From: Parafrigoribacterium_A sp035571875
GTDB taxonomy: Bacteria; Actinomycetota; Actinomycetes; Actinomycetales; Microbacteriaceae
Assembly: GCA_035571875.1 (NCBI GenBank)
Contig: DATNBR010000020.1
Location: 31,731-95,730 of the forward strand
DNA: 64,000 nucleotides
Direction: 5' to 3'
The position numbers and the translations under genes were made by a program. Under the pieces are notes generated by a model that made no database searches, was not told the origin of the DNA, and worked only from the letters and a program-made list of their open reading frames with translations. Positions 49,209 to 57,349 of this stretch are shown one piece after another. The first letter of the stretch is position 1, and each line of letters opens with the position of its first letter.

Positions 49209-50156
49209 TCAGCCGCGCGAATCGGGTGCCCCCAGGATTTCGCGCACCCTCGACACGTCGTTCTCGATCTCGGCGACGAGCTCCGCCACCCCGTCGAACT
49301 TCTTCATGCCGCGGATGTAGTCGACGAAGGAGACCTCGACGACCCGGTCGTAGAGATCGATCTCGCGATCGAGCACGTAGGCCTCTACCTGGCGGTCCGG
49401 AACGCCCTCGAAGGTCGGGTTGTTGCCGACAGAAATCGCTGCCGGGTAGCGCTCACCATCGACCGACAGCCATCCGGCATACACGCCGTCGGCGGGAATC
49501 AGCCCCTCGGGACCAGGGCGAAGGTTCGCCGTCGGGTAGCCGAGGGTTCGACCGCGCTGCTCGCCGCGCACAACGACGGATCGCACGGTCGGCAGTGCGC
49601 CCAGTACCTCGCCGGCCTCCCGCACATTGCCCTCGGCGAGCGCCTCGCGAATCCAGGTCGAGGACGCACGGCGGCCCTCCTTCGCCCGAACGTCGTCGAC
49701 GAGTCTGATCTCGAAACCGTGTTCGCGTCCGGCCGCCGTGAGCGTGTCGACGGTGCCACCGCCTCGAAAGCCGTAACGGAAGTCGCTGCCGACAAAGACG
49801 AGCTTCGCGTGCAGCGTCTCGACCAGCACGCGCTGCACGAACTCCTCCGGCGACTGCTGACTCAGCGCGCGGTCGAAGGTGAGCATGAGCGTCGCCTCCA
49901 CGCCCGCCGCCGCGAGCCGCTCGACCTTCTGCTCGTTGCTGATCAGCTGGGGAGGGCACATGGCCGGGTTCAACAGGGCGAGCGGATGCCGATCGAAGGT
50001 CACGACCGTCGGCACGAGCTGCAGTGGCCGCGCCATCGACAGCAGCTCGCCGATGACGGCGCGGTGGCCGGAGTGCACTCCGTCGAACTTGCCGATCGTG
50101 ACGGCGCTGGGGCCGAACCCCTCGGGAACCTCGTCGAGCGAGGTGTAGAACTGCAT
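49209..50156 (-). CDS. ribF: Bifunctional riboflavin kinase / FAD synthetase
   Basis: A 315-residue enzyme that makes FMN and FAD. The N-terminal nucleotidyltransferase has VTIGKFDGVHSGHRAV and the late motif SSTWIREAL. The C-terminal flavokinase has GRTLGYPTANL, GVYAGWL and ISVGNNPTF. It is 3 bp downstream of a small membrane-protein gene, in the truB-ribF cluster. Confidence 0.95.
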   Translation of the reverse strand: MQFYTSLDEVPEGFGPSAVTIGKFDGVHSGHRAVIGELLSMARPLQLVPTVVTFDRHPLALLNPAMCPPQLISNEQKVERLAAAGVEATLMLTFDRALSQQSPEEFVQRVLVETLHAKLVFVGSDFRYGFRGGGTVDTLTAAGREHGFEIRLVDDVRAKEGRRASSTWIREALAEGNVREAGEVLGALPTVRSVVVRGEQRGRTLGYPTANLRPGPEGLIPADGVYAGWLSVDGERYPAAISVGNNPTFEGVPDRQVEAYVLDREIDLYDRVVEVSFVDYIRGMKKFDGVAELVAEIENDVSRVREILGAPDSRG

Positions 50157-50159
50157 GGC

Positions 50160-50636
50160 TCAGGCCCGGCCGTCTACGGGCGCGGGGCGGTGACGGCTGA
50201 GCCACAGCATCCCGAGCACGGGCAGCACGAGGGGAATCAGCACGTAGCCGAGCCCGTAGGCGGACCACACGGTGGACTGACGACCGAAGGGGTCGATGCT
50301 CGAGAGACCAAGAACGGAGGGCGCGATGACGCTGATGGTGCCGACGACGAGCACGCCGAGCATCTCGAAGCCGATCGTGATCCAGGCGACCCGGTACCAG
50401 GCGGCGCCGGGAGCAATGAGCGCAATGGTGGCGACGATGTAGACAACGGCGGAGAGCGCGGAGAGCGAGTAGGCGAGCGGCGCCTCGTCGAACCGCTCGA
50501 TGATCTGCACGATCGACCGACCGGTCGCCGCGAGCGCCAGGATTGCGTACACGACGACGAGAACGCGACCGACCCCGGTGGCGCGGGACGTGCCGGTTGT
50601 GCTGGATTGGCCGGTTGTGCTGGATCTGTTAGGCAT
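50160..50636 (-). CDS. Conserved small membrane protein (ribF operon)
   Basis: A 158-residue protein with about four membrane helices (VLVVVYAILALAA, YSLSALSAVVYIVATIALI, ITIGFEMLGVLVVGTISVI and YVLIPLVLPVLGMLWL). The N-terminal tail carries a short repeat (SSTTG-SSTTG-like) encoded by duplicated GGTTGTGCTGGAT. The function is unknown; its position suggests co-expression with truB and ribF. Confidence 0.75.
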   Translation of the reverse strand: MPNRSSTTGQSSTTGTSRATGVGRVLVVVYAILALAATGRSIVQIIERFDEAPLAYSLSALSAVVYIVATIALIAPGAAWYRVAWITIGFEMLGVLVVGTISVIAPSVLGLSSIDPFGRQSTVWSAYGLGYVLIPLVLPVLGMLWLSRHRPAPVDGRA

Positions 50637-50647
50637 CACGCTCAAGA

Positions 50648-51016
50648 TTAGGCCAACTGCACTGACCAGATTTGCTCCATGCGGTACACCATCACGGCGA
50701 TCGCGAGGCAGGCGACACCGAGAATCACGGTGCTCCAGCGGTTGCGTTCGATGAGGGCCCAGAACACCGCGGCAGGCGGCAGGAGCACGGCCGAGATCTG
50801 GTACACGTAGAACTCCAGCATGCTGCCACTCGCGTCATTGCCCACGAAAGGCGCGACGATCGCGACCACGAGCTGCACGATCAACAGCACCTCGACGATG
50901 AGCGTCGCTCCCAGCGTGAAATCGTTAGGCAGTCGGCCTAGCGCCCCCATCACGATGCAGAACACTCCGGCGAGCACGGCAACGCCGATCTGCAGCCAGG
51001 AATACCACTCGATCAC
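50648..51016 (-). CDS. Conserved small membrane protein
   Basis: A 122-residue protein with four hydrophobic helices (IGVAVLAGVFCIVMGAL, LIVEVLLIVQLVVAIVAPF, YVYQISAVLLPPAAVFWAL and STVILGVACLAIAVMVY). GTG 51016 overlaps the truB stop as GTGA, with GAGGGAA upstream. The function is unknown. Confidence 0.75.
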   Translation of the reverse strand: MIEWYSWLQIGVAVLAGVFCIVMGALGRLPNDFTLGATLIVEVLLIVQLVVAIVAPFVGNDASGSMLEFYVYQISAVLLPPAAVFWALIERNRWSTVILGVACLAIAVMVYRMEQIWSVQLA

Positions 51017-51945
51017 GCAGTTCCCTCGTCTTTCGGAAAATTCACCAGCGGCCTCGCCAGCCCATCGCGGATGTCGATGAGTCCAGCAAGTCTCCCATCC
51101 GGTGCGATCGCCGCGATGGGGCCACGCGCTGAAGCGAGGGCGGGATCGTCGATCGAGATCCGCTTGCCGTGACCGAGGTCGACGGACTGCTGGGCATCGA
51201 GGTGGTGGCTCGGAAACAGCCGAGAGGCCGCGGCAGCGGGGGCGAGGAGTGCGGTCTCGACGTCCAGGGATTCGAGTGGGGCGGCATCCGCGAGCCCGAA
51301 CGGGCCGATTCGGCTGCGCCGGAGCGCCGTGAGGTGACCGCCGACTTCGAGCATGGCGCCGAGGTCGCGAGCGAGCGCGCGGATGTAGGTGCCAGAAGAG
51401 CACTCGACCCTCACGTCGAGATCGAGAAAGCCTCCATCGCGCCGGGAGTCGAGCAGTTCGAACGCCGAGACCGTCACCGCGCGCGAGGCGAGCTCGACCT
51501 CCTGTCCCTCCCTGGCAAGCGTATAGGCGCGCTTGCCATCGACCTTGATAGCGCTGACGCTGCTCGGCACCTGGCTGATCTCGCCGCTCAGTCCCGCGAT
51601 TCCCGCGCCGATCTGCCGCTCGGTGACGGCGGCGACCGAAGCCTCGGTGGCGTGGCTCAACTCGGTGCCCTCGGCGTCATCCGTGGTGGTGGCGACGCCG
51701 AGCCGGATGGTGGCGAAATACTCCTTGTCGAGCCCGACCAGGTAGGTGAGCAGCCTCGTCGCCGAGTTCACACCGAGCACCAGAAGGCCGGTGGCCATCG
51801 GGTCGAGCGTTCCCGCGTGGCCGACCTTGCGCGTTCCCGCGAGCCGGCGCGTTCGAGCGACGACGTCGTGACTCGTGATTCCCTGCGGTTTGTCGACGAG
51901 CAGGATGCCGCTGCGGTGACCGGTCGCGCCGGCGGCTGCCGTCAC
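51013..51945 (-). CDS. truB: tRNA pseudouridine-55 synthase
   Basis: A 310-residue enzyme that makes pseudouridine 55 in the T-loop of tRNA. The N-terminus GILLVDKPQGITSHDVV, the catalytic Asp in KVGHAGTLDPMATGLL and RAYTLAREG, plus YIRALARDLG, are all present. The GTG start overlaps the stop of the upstream TetR gene by 4 bp, an unusual coupling. Confidence 0.95.
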   Translation of the reverse strand: MTAAAGATGHRSGILLVDKPQGITSHDVVARTRRLAGTRKVGHAGTLDPMATGLLVLGVNSATRLLTYLVGLDKEYFATIRLGVATTTDDAEGTELSHATEASVAAVTERQIGAGIAGLSGEISQVPSSVSAIKVDGKRAYTLAREGQEVELASRAVTVSAFELLDSRRDGGFLDLDVRVECSSGTYIRALARDLGAMLEVGGHLTALRRSRIGPFGLADAAPLESLDVETALLAPAAAASRLFPSHHLDAQQSVDLGHGKRISIDDPALASARGPIAAIAPDGRLAGLIDIRDGLARPLVNFPKDEGTA

Positions 51946-52610
51946 GCCTTCGCCTCTCGCTCGGTCGCCTCTCGCTCTGCGGCCTCTCGCTCTCTGGCCT
52001 CTCGCTCTCTGGCCTCTCGCTCCCTCTGGCGCTGCGCGACCTCGCGGAGCAATGGGAGCTTTTCGGGGAATGCCGCCGCCAGCAACTCGCGAACCGCGGG
52101 GTTCGAGTCGTAGTCGTCGGTCATCCTGAGGCCCACCATGGTGTTGACCATCATGCCGCCCGCGAGAAAGCCCTGCACCTCGTCGGGCCCGAATCCGGCC
52201 TCGTCGCGCAGGAAGGCGTAGACCTCCATGAAGCCGCAGCGTGCCGCCTCCCCCACGACCGGATCGCTGCCGAGCACGAAGCCGTGCATGAGCGAGAGCA
52301 GCAGTCCTGGCTCGCTGACCAGATTGACGTAGGCGAGGCCGAAGCGACGGGCGAGCGGCACGTCCGATTTCTCGGCGAGCTCGGCACGGAACGTCTCCAG
52401 CAGCCGGTCCAGGGCGCGACCGAGCACCTCGACGAAGAGCTTCTCCTTGGTGCCGAACATGCGCACGACGTACGGCTGGCTCACGCCGGCCGCCTGCGCA
52501 ACCTGGCTCGTCGTCGCGCCGACATAGCCGTAATCGCCGAACACTCTCGTGGCCGCGGCGAGGATGAGTTCTCGCCGATCTTCCGCGCGCATCCGGGTTT
52601 TCTCGTTCAC
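51942..52610 (-). CDS. TetR/AcrR family regulator with repetitive charged tail
   Basis: A 222-residue protein. The N-terminal HTH is GATTSQVAQAAGVSQPYVVRMF. The ligand domain follows, and the last 30 residues are repeats of EREAR/EREAA encoded by a 15-bp tandem repeat. It is divergent from an MFS exporter whose promoter contains its likely operators. It probably represses the exporter and itself. The start is GTG 52610 or ATG 52592. Confidence 0.88.
   Translation of the reverse strand: MNEKTRMRAEDRRELILAAATRVFGDYGYVGATTSQVAQAAGVSQPYVVRMFGTKEKLFVEVLGRALDRLLETFRAELAEKSDVPLARRFGLAYVNLVSEPGLLLSLMHGFVLGSDPVVGEAARCGFMEVYAFLRDEAGFGPDEVQGFLAGGMMVNTMVGLRMTDDYDSNPAVRELLAAAFPEKLPLLREVAQRQREREAREREAREREAAEREATEREAKA
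51952..52026. repeat. Five 15-bp tandem repeats in the TetR 3' end
   Basis: Units of GCCTCTCGCTCTCTG (two identical, three variant) start at 51952, 51967, 51982, 51997 and 52012. They encode a charged helix on the minus strand. Copy-number change would alter the tail by 5 residues without a frame change. Confidence 0.9.
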
Positions 52611-52612
52611 GC

Positions 52613-52641
52613 TTGACAGGTTATCAGTCGATAACTAATGT
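52613..52641 (+). promoter_or_regulatory. MFS exporter promoter
   Basis: TTGACA (52613-52618), a 17-bp spacer and TAATGT (52636-52641) are close to the consensus. The spacer is almost wholly occupied by the palindrome GTTATCAGTCGATAAC, so repressor binding would occlude polymerase. Confidence 0.72.
52620..52635. promoter_or_regulatory. TetR operator 1
   Basis: GTTATCAGTCGATAAC is a perfect palindrome (GTTATC-N4-GATAAC) that sits between the -35 and -10 of the MFS exporter promoter. Confidence 0.75.
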
Positions 52642-52650
52642 TGCCGCTTA

Positions 52651-52666
52651 GTAATCGTTCGATTAC
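52651..52666. promoter_or_regulatory. TetR operator 2
   Basis: GTAATCGTTCGATTAC (GTAATC-N4-GATTAC) has the same architecture as operator 1 and lies 31 bp away, near the expected transcription start of the exporter. Confidence 0.72.
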
Positions 52667-52689
52667 AACTTCAGCCCCCGGAGAATCAC

Positions 52690-54153
52690 ATGATCACCAC
52701 CAGTCCGACTCAGGCACCCGCTGCGGCTCGGCGGCGCACTGTACCCATCTGGCTCGCCATCCTCGCCGCCTCACTCCCGATGTTCATGGCGAGCCTCGAC
52801 AACCTCGTCATGACCAACGCCCTGCCCGTCATCCACGAGGAGATGGGCGCGACCGTCGAAGAACTGCAGTGGTTCGTCAACGCGTACACGCTGAGCTTTG
52901 CCACCTTCATCCTCATGGCCGTCGCCCTCGGCGACCGCTTCGGCAGGCGCACCGTCTTCGCGGCCGGCATCCTCATCTTCACGGTCGCCTCGGCCTTCGC
53001 CGGCCTCAGCACCGACCCCGGCCAGCTCATTGCCGCCCGAGCAATCCAGGGCGTCGGCGGTGCCGCGCTCATGCCGCTCTCGCTCACCCTCATCGCCGGT
53101 TCGGTTCCGCTGCGACTGCGACCGCTCGCCATCGGCATCTGGGGTGGAGTCGCCGGGCTCGGCGTCGCCGCGGGCCCGCTCATCGGCGGTGCCGTCGTCG
53201 AGGGCTGGAACTGGCAGGCGATCTTCTGGATCAACGTGCCGGTCGGTCTCATCTCGATCCCGCTCGCGCTTCTCGCACTGCCGAACAGCTTCGGCGCGAA
53301 GGTGCGCGCGGACATCCTGGGCCTGCTGCTCGTCGGCCTCGGTGTGCTCGCGGTCGTCTTCGGCATCGTGCGGGGCAATCCCGCCGGCTGGGACAGCCCA
53401 GAGGTGCTCGGCTCGCTCGTGGGTGGCGGGGTTCTTCTCATCGCATTCGTGCTGTGGGAGTCGCGCACGAGCGCGCCCCTGCTGCCGCTCAGGCTGTTCC
53501 GAGATCGCAGCTTCTCGGTCGCCAACCTCGTCGGCGTCGGCTTCAGCTTCGGGATGTTCGGGGCCGTCTTCATCCTCATCCAGTTCCTGCAGGTGGTGCA
53601 GGGCGCATCGCCGCTGCAGGCCGCGGTGCAGACCATGCCGTGGACGCTCGCACCCATGGTCATCGCGCCGCTCGCGGGCATCGTCTCGGGTCGCGTCGGT
53701 ACGCGCGCGCTCATCGTCACCGGGCTGTCGCTCGAGGCGATCGCACTGTTCTGGCTCGCCGGCACGATGAGCGCGACGATCCCGTACGTCGACATGGTGG
53801 CGCCGTTCATCATCGCCGGCGTGGGCATGGGGCTCGTCTTCGCACCGTCCTCCACCGCGGTGCTCGCCACCATGCGGGCCGAGGACCACGCCAAGGCGAG
53901 CGGAACCAACTCCACGCTGCGCGAGATCGGTGTGGCGCTCGGAATCGCCGTGCTCACCGCGGTCTTCACCGGCGACGGGGGCCAGCTGACGCCCACCGGC
54001 TACGTCGACGCGGCGATCCCCGCCGTGATCGTCGGTGCCGCCGTGCTCGCGGGTACGGCCGTGATCGGACTGTTCCTCCCCGCCGGCCGCGCGCCACGAC
54101 GCGAGCACGCTGCCGCCGTTGCGGAACCCGAACTGGAGACGACAGCGGCATAG
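52690..54153 (+). CDS. MFS multidrug exporter, DHA2 (14-TMS) family
   Basis: A 487-residue transporter. The N-terminal helix has LPMFMASLDNLVMTNALPVI (motif D1 region), GDRFGRRTVF forms the loop 2-3 motif A, and GPLIGGAVVEGWNWQAIFWIN forms motif C and the helix-5 end. About 14 hydrophobic segments are visible. It is likely a proton-driven drug or metabolite exporter controlled by the divergent TetR protein. Confidence 0.9.
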   Translation: MITTSPTQAPAAARRRTVPIWLAILAASLPMFMASLDNLVMTNALPVIHEEMGATVEELQWFVNAYTLSFATFILMAVALGDRFGRRTVFAAGILIFTVASAFAGLSTDPGQLIAARAIQGVGGAALMPLSLTLIAGSVPLRLRPLAIGIWGGVAGLGVAAGPLIGGAVVEGWNWQAIFWINVPVGLISIPLALLALPNSFGAKVRADILGLLLVGLGVLAVVFGIVRGNPAGWDSPEVLGSLVGGGVLLIAFVLWESRTSAPLLPLRLFRDRSFSVANLVGVGFSFGMFGAVFILIQFLQVVQGASPLQAAVQTMPWTLAPMVIAPLAGIVSGRVGTRALIVTGLSLEAIALFWLAGTMSATIPYVDMVAPFIIAGVGMGLVFAPSSTAVLATMRAEDHAKASGTNSTLREIGVALGIAVLTAVFTGDGGQLTPTGYVDAAIPAVIVGAAVLAGTAVIGLFLPAGRAPRREHAAAVAEPELETTAA

Positions 54154-54162
54154 GATTTGCGC

Positions 54163-55143
54163 ATGAGAGTGGCGATCGTGGGTGCCGGCGCTGTCGGTGG
54201 CACGATCGCCGCTCTGCTGTCGCGGGGAGGCCACGAGGTCACGGTGACCGCGCGCGGGGAGCAGCTGCGCACCATCCTCGATCACGGCATCGAACTCTCG
54301 GGAGTCTGGGGCAAGTACACGGCGCGCGTGTCGGCCACCGACATCCTGAACCGCAGTCCGGAACTCGCCTTCGTGACGACCAAGGCGCAGGATGCCGAGG
54401 CCGCCCTGCGTGCGAACGCCGCCGCGCTCAACGGCATACCCGTCGTCGTCGTGCAGAACGGACTGGATGCGCTGACCGTCGCCCGCCGGGTGCTGCCCGA
54501 TGCGGATGTCGTGGGCGGGCTCGCGCTCTACGCCGCCTCGTACCTCTCCCCCGGCACCGTCTCGGTCACCACGGACGGAGTCACCTGCCTCGGCGGATCG
54601 GTGAGCGGCGGCCTCTACGCCTCGCGAGTGCTGGGCGCCGTGATGCCGGTGACCCTCACCGACAATTTCGAGGGCGCGCAGTGGACGAAGCTCGTGGTCA
54701 ACCACATCAACGCCTTGCCCGCGATCACCGGGATGAGCGCACAGGACGTGATCTCGCAAGCGCCGCTGCGCCACATCATGACCGAGAGCATGCGTGAAGC
54801 CGTGCGCGTGGGCCTCGCGAGCGGCATCGAGTTCGAGAAGGTGCAGGGGCTCAGCGACCGACTGCTCAAGCTGCTCGTGCGCCTGCCCGTCGCCGCCGGG
54901 CAGCTGATTCCGCTGGCGATGAAGTCACGCATGGGCGCGACGCCCAATCCCGGATCGACGCTGCAGAGCATCCGCCGCGGTCAGGCGACGGAGATCGACT
55001 TTCTCAACGGCGCTGTCCTCACGGCCGGCGAGCGCGTCGGTGTCCCGACGCCGGTCGAGCGGGAACTCGTGGCGATGGTGCACGAGGTGGAGCGCACCGG
55101 GCGCTTCCTCTCACCGGCAGAGGTCGCCGCGCGCCTCTCGTAG
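54163..55143 (+). CDS. 2-dehydropantoate 2-reductase (ketopantoate reductase family)
   Basis: A 326-residue protein. The NADP loop is VAIVGAGAVGGTIAALLS. VVVVQNGLDA and the catalytic-Lys region EGAQWTKLVVNHINAL are present, and ATEIDFLNGAVL lies near the C-terminus. It would make pantoate for coenzyme A; some members of this family have other roles. It starts 9 bp after the MFS gene, so it is likely co-transcribed and TetR-controlled. Confidence 0.87.
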   Translation: MRVAIVGAGAVGGTIAALLSRGGHEVTVTARGEQLRTILDHGIELSGVWGKYTARVSATDILNRSPELAFVTTKAQDAEAALRANAAALNGIPVVVVQNGLDALTVARRVLPDADVVGGLALYAASYLSPGTVSVTTDGVTCLGGSVSGGLYASRVLGAVMPVTLTDNFEGAQWTKLVVNHINALPAITGMSAQDVISQAPLRHIMTESMREAVRVGLASGIEFEKVQGLSDRLLKLLVRLPVAAGQLIPLAMKSRMGATPNPGSTLQSIRRGQATEIDFLNGAVLTAGERVGVPTPVERELVAMVHEVERTGRFLSPAEVAARLS

Positions 55144-55163
55144 CGCGCCCATCGCCGCGAGGG

Positions 55164-55805
55164 TCAGCAGCTGTCGGCGAAGATGCGCCTCGGATGCTCC
55201 GGGTCGCTGTTGTCGAGGATCGCCATCGCCTTGCCCCGAGGAGTCACCTCGGCGAGGTAGAGCGCGTCGGCCGCGACATCGCGCCGGCGTTCCTCACTGT
55301 CGACCTCCGGCTGCGGCCGCTCGGGAGTCTCGAGCCAGACCGAGTAGTTCCAGAATCCGGCGAGCTCGGGGCGATGGAGGAAGACTCCGTCGACGATCAG
55401 CAGTGCATCCGGTCCCGCCGTCGTCCACTTCGACGGGAACGGCGCGTCCCGCGCCGCATCGAAGGCCGCGAGCACGAAACCGGTGCCGCTCGTCGCACGG
55501 AAGGGGTCGAGCAGCACTCGCTGCAGCAGCGAATAGTCGTAGCCGTCTTGGTACCTCGCGGAAGCCGAGAATCGTCCGCTTCGCTCGCGGAGGCTGCGCG
55601 GCGCCTGGAAGTCGTCAATGGAGGCGCGGAAGGCCTCGTGGCCGAGCGTGCGCACCGTTGCGGCCAGGTCATCCGCAAAGTCTCTGGTGCCGGCGTCGCT
55701 GCCGCCGTCGATGGCGACGATCGCCCGACCTCGACCGTAGTTGTGCAGGATCTCCTTCGCGAGCGCCTCGATCTGGTCTTTCTTCAGCGGAGCCCATCTA
55801 GCCAT
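55164..55805 (-). CDS. Uridine kinase-like P-loop protein with degenerate Walker A
   Basis: A 213-residue protein with the layout of uridine-kinase-type NMP kinases: IVAIDGGSDAGTRDFADDLA, RASIDDFQAPRSLRE, YQDGYDYSLL, LLIVDGVFLHRPEL and a C-terminal AILDNSDPEHPR. The Walker A normally reads GxxxxGK(S/T). Here the segment is GGSDAGT with the Lys missing, so ATP hydrolysis is doubtful. ATG 55805 is used. Confidence 0.78.
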   Translation of the reverse strand: MARWAPLKKDQIEALAKEILHNYGRGRAIVAIDGGSDAGTRDFADDLAATVRTLGHEAFRASIDDFQAPRSLRERSGRFSASARYQDGYDYSLLQRVLLDPFRATSGTGFVLAAFDAARDAPFPSKWTTAGPDALLIVDGVFLHRPELAGFWNYSVWLETPERPQPEVDSEERRRDVAADALYLAEVTPRGKAMAILDNSDPEHPRRIFADSC

Positions 55806-55858
55806 GCCCTCAGCATATTCCGGCCGCGCGGCGCACGCGGCGGGAGAACCTGCACCCT

Positions 55859-55924
55859 GTGGCGGGAGACAGTGGGTCACGGCGGGAGGCGCGACTCTCG
55901 CCGCGAGGGAGTTTCTCCCGCCAC
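55859..55924. repeat. Inverted repeat with CGGCGGGAG copies
   Basis: GTGGCGGGAGA (55859-55869) pairs with TCTCCCGCCAC (55914-55924). Further CGGCGGGAG copies lie at 55849 and 55880. It fills the divergent gap between the kinase-like gene and mutY. Confidence 0.82.
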
Positions 55925-55944
55925 CGTGTATCTAGAGTTGATCC

Positions 55945-56808
55945 GTGAGCATCGTCCCCGCCGTGAACGAGTGGTTCCGGCGAGAGGCCAGGGACCTGCC
56001 GTGGCGACGCCCGGGATTCGGAGCCTGGGGCATCTTGGTCAGCGAGGTCATGCTGCAGCAGACACCCGTGGCGCGCGTGATTCCGCGCCTCGAGGAGTGG
56101 CTCGAGCGTTGGCCGACTCCAGCCGATCTTGCCGCGGTGCCGCCGGGTGAGGCCGTGCGCGCCTGGCACCGCCTCGGCTACCCGCGGCGGGCACTGCGGC
56201 TGCACGCGGCCGCGGTCGCGATCACGGAGCGGCACGGCGGGGTCGTTCCCGAGTCCGTCGAGGAGCTGCTCGCCCTGCCCGGCATCGGAGACTACACCGC
56301 TCGCGCGGTCGCCGCCTTCGCCTACGGCCATCGGCATCCGGTGGTCGACACCAACGTGCGACGGGTGATCGCCCGAGCCATCGACGGGCAGGGCGAGGCC
56401 GGGCCGCCATCGACACGGCGAGACCTCGCAGCGATGGACGCCATTCTGCCGACCGATGACGCGGATGCTCGGACGGCGAACGCCGCGATCATGGAGCTCG
56501 GTGCCGTGATCTGCACCGCGCGCGCACCGCGGTGCGACGAGTGCCCGATCGCCGAGCAGTGCAGCTGGCGGCTGGCCGGCTATCCGGCGTACCTCGGGCC
56601 TCGTGCGGCCGTGCAGAAGAGATTCGAGGGCTCGGATCGCCAGGTGCGGGGCTTCATCGTCGCCGAACTGCGCGCATCCGACATTCCGGTGACCGCGAGC
56701 GAGATCGAGACACTGTGGCCGGATGCCGTGCAGCGAGACCGCGCGCTCGCAGGCCTCCTGCGCGATGGCCTCGTTGCGGCCGTGGAGGGCGGCTACGCGC
56801 TCCCCTGA
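55945..56808 (+). CDS. mutY: A/G-specific adenine DNA glycosylase
   Basis: A 287-residue base-excision repair enzyme that removes adenine opposite 8-oxoguanine. It has EVMLQQTPVARVI, the helix-hairpin-helix LPGIGDYTARAVAAFA with the catalytic Asp in VVDTNVRRVI, and a complete [4Fe-4S] set (C-x6-C-x2-C-x5-C: CTARAPRCDECPIAEQC). It lacks the long C-terminal MutT-like domain of E. coli MutY, as common in actinobacteria. Confidence 0.93.
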   Translation: MSIVPAVNEWFRREARDLPWRRPGFGAWGILVSEVMLQQTPVARVIPRLEEWLERWPTPADLAAVPPGEAVRAWHRLGYPRRALRLHAAAVAITERHGGVVPESVEELLALPGIGDYTARAVAAFAYGHRHPVVDTNVRRVIARAIDGQGEAGPPSTRRDLAAMDAILPTDDADARTANAAIMELGAVICTARAPRCDECPIAEQCSWRLAGYPAYLGPRAAVQKRFEGSDRQVRGFIVAELRASDIPVTASEIETLWPDAVQRDRALAGLLRDGLVAAVEGGYALP

Positions 56809-56826
56809 CGTCTCGCCCTGTCACTT

Positions 56827-56859
56827 ACTTGCCAAGTTGGAAAGTACTTGCTAACTTGG
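56827..56859 (+). promoter_or_regulatory. Promoter with paired operator repeats
   Basis: ACTTGCCAAGTTGG (56827-56840) and ACTTGCTAACTTGG (56846-56859) are 19 bp apart. The first contains a perfect ACTTG-C-CAAGT palindrome. A promoter TTGCCA (56829-56834), a 17-bp spacer and TAACTT (56852-56857) overlaps both copies. The winged-helix protein encoded 0.5 kb downstream is the likely ligand. Confidence 0.65.
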
Positions 56860-56887
56860 TGGTGTTCACCCGACACAGGAGGCAGCC

Positions 56888-57349
56888 GTGACCAACGACG
56901 CAACGACAGGGCATCCATCCGCTAACGTTCAGGAGCAGCTCCAGGCGGCCGATTTCGGCGGCGGCAGGGGTTCCGACCTCTCGCGATCAGCGCGACGCGT
57001 CTCCGGCTTTTTCACCGGCGTGCTCGGTGCATCGATCGCACTCTTTCTCCTTGCCGTGGTCTACGTGTATCCCACCCACATCCTCTGGCTGGTCATCACC
57101 GTGACGGTCTTCTACGGGCTCGGCATCGGCAGCGCCTGCGTGTGGTTCCAGCGCGCGCGGCGTGCCTCGAACCCGGGCTGGTCGCGTCGCTATTCGGCGG
57201 GCCTCGCACTCACGATGGTGTTCTACGCGATCGGCGTCGCGCTGAGCGTCGCGACGGACTGGCGAACCCCGTGGTTCTGGCTGCCCTACGCTCTCGTCAC
57301 CGCGACTCCCGTCGTTCTCGCCGGCATGGTTCGTGGCGGGGCTCGATGA
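56888..57349 (+). CDS. Small membrane protein paired with winged-helix regulator
   Basis: A 153-residue protein. A soluble N-terminus of about 35 residues precedes four hydrophobic segments (FTGVLGASIALFLLAVVYVY, ILWLVITVTVFYGLGIGS, AGLALTMVFYAIGVALSV and WFWLPYALVTATPVVLAGMV). The function is unknown. AGGAGG precedes GTG 56888. Its stop overlaps the regulator start (ATGA). Confidence 0.75.
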   Translation: MTNDATTGHPSANVQEQLQAADFGGGRGSDLSRSARRVSGFFTGVLGASIALFLLAVVYVYPTHILWLVITVTVFYGLGIGSACVWFQRARRASNPGWSRRYSAGLALTMVFYAIGVALSVATDWRTPWFWLPYALVTATPVVLAGMVRGGAR

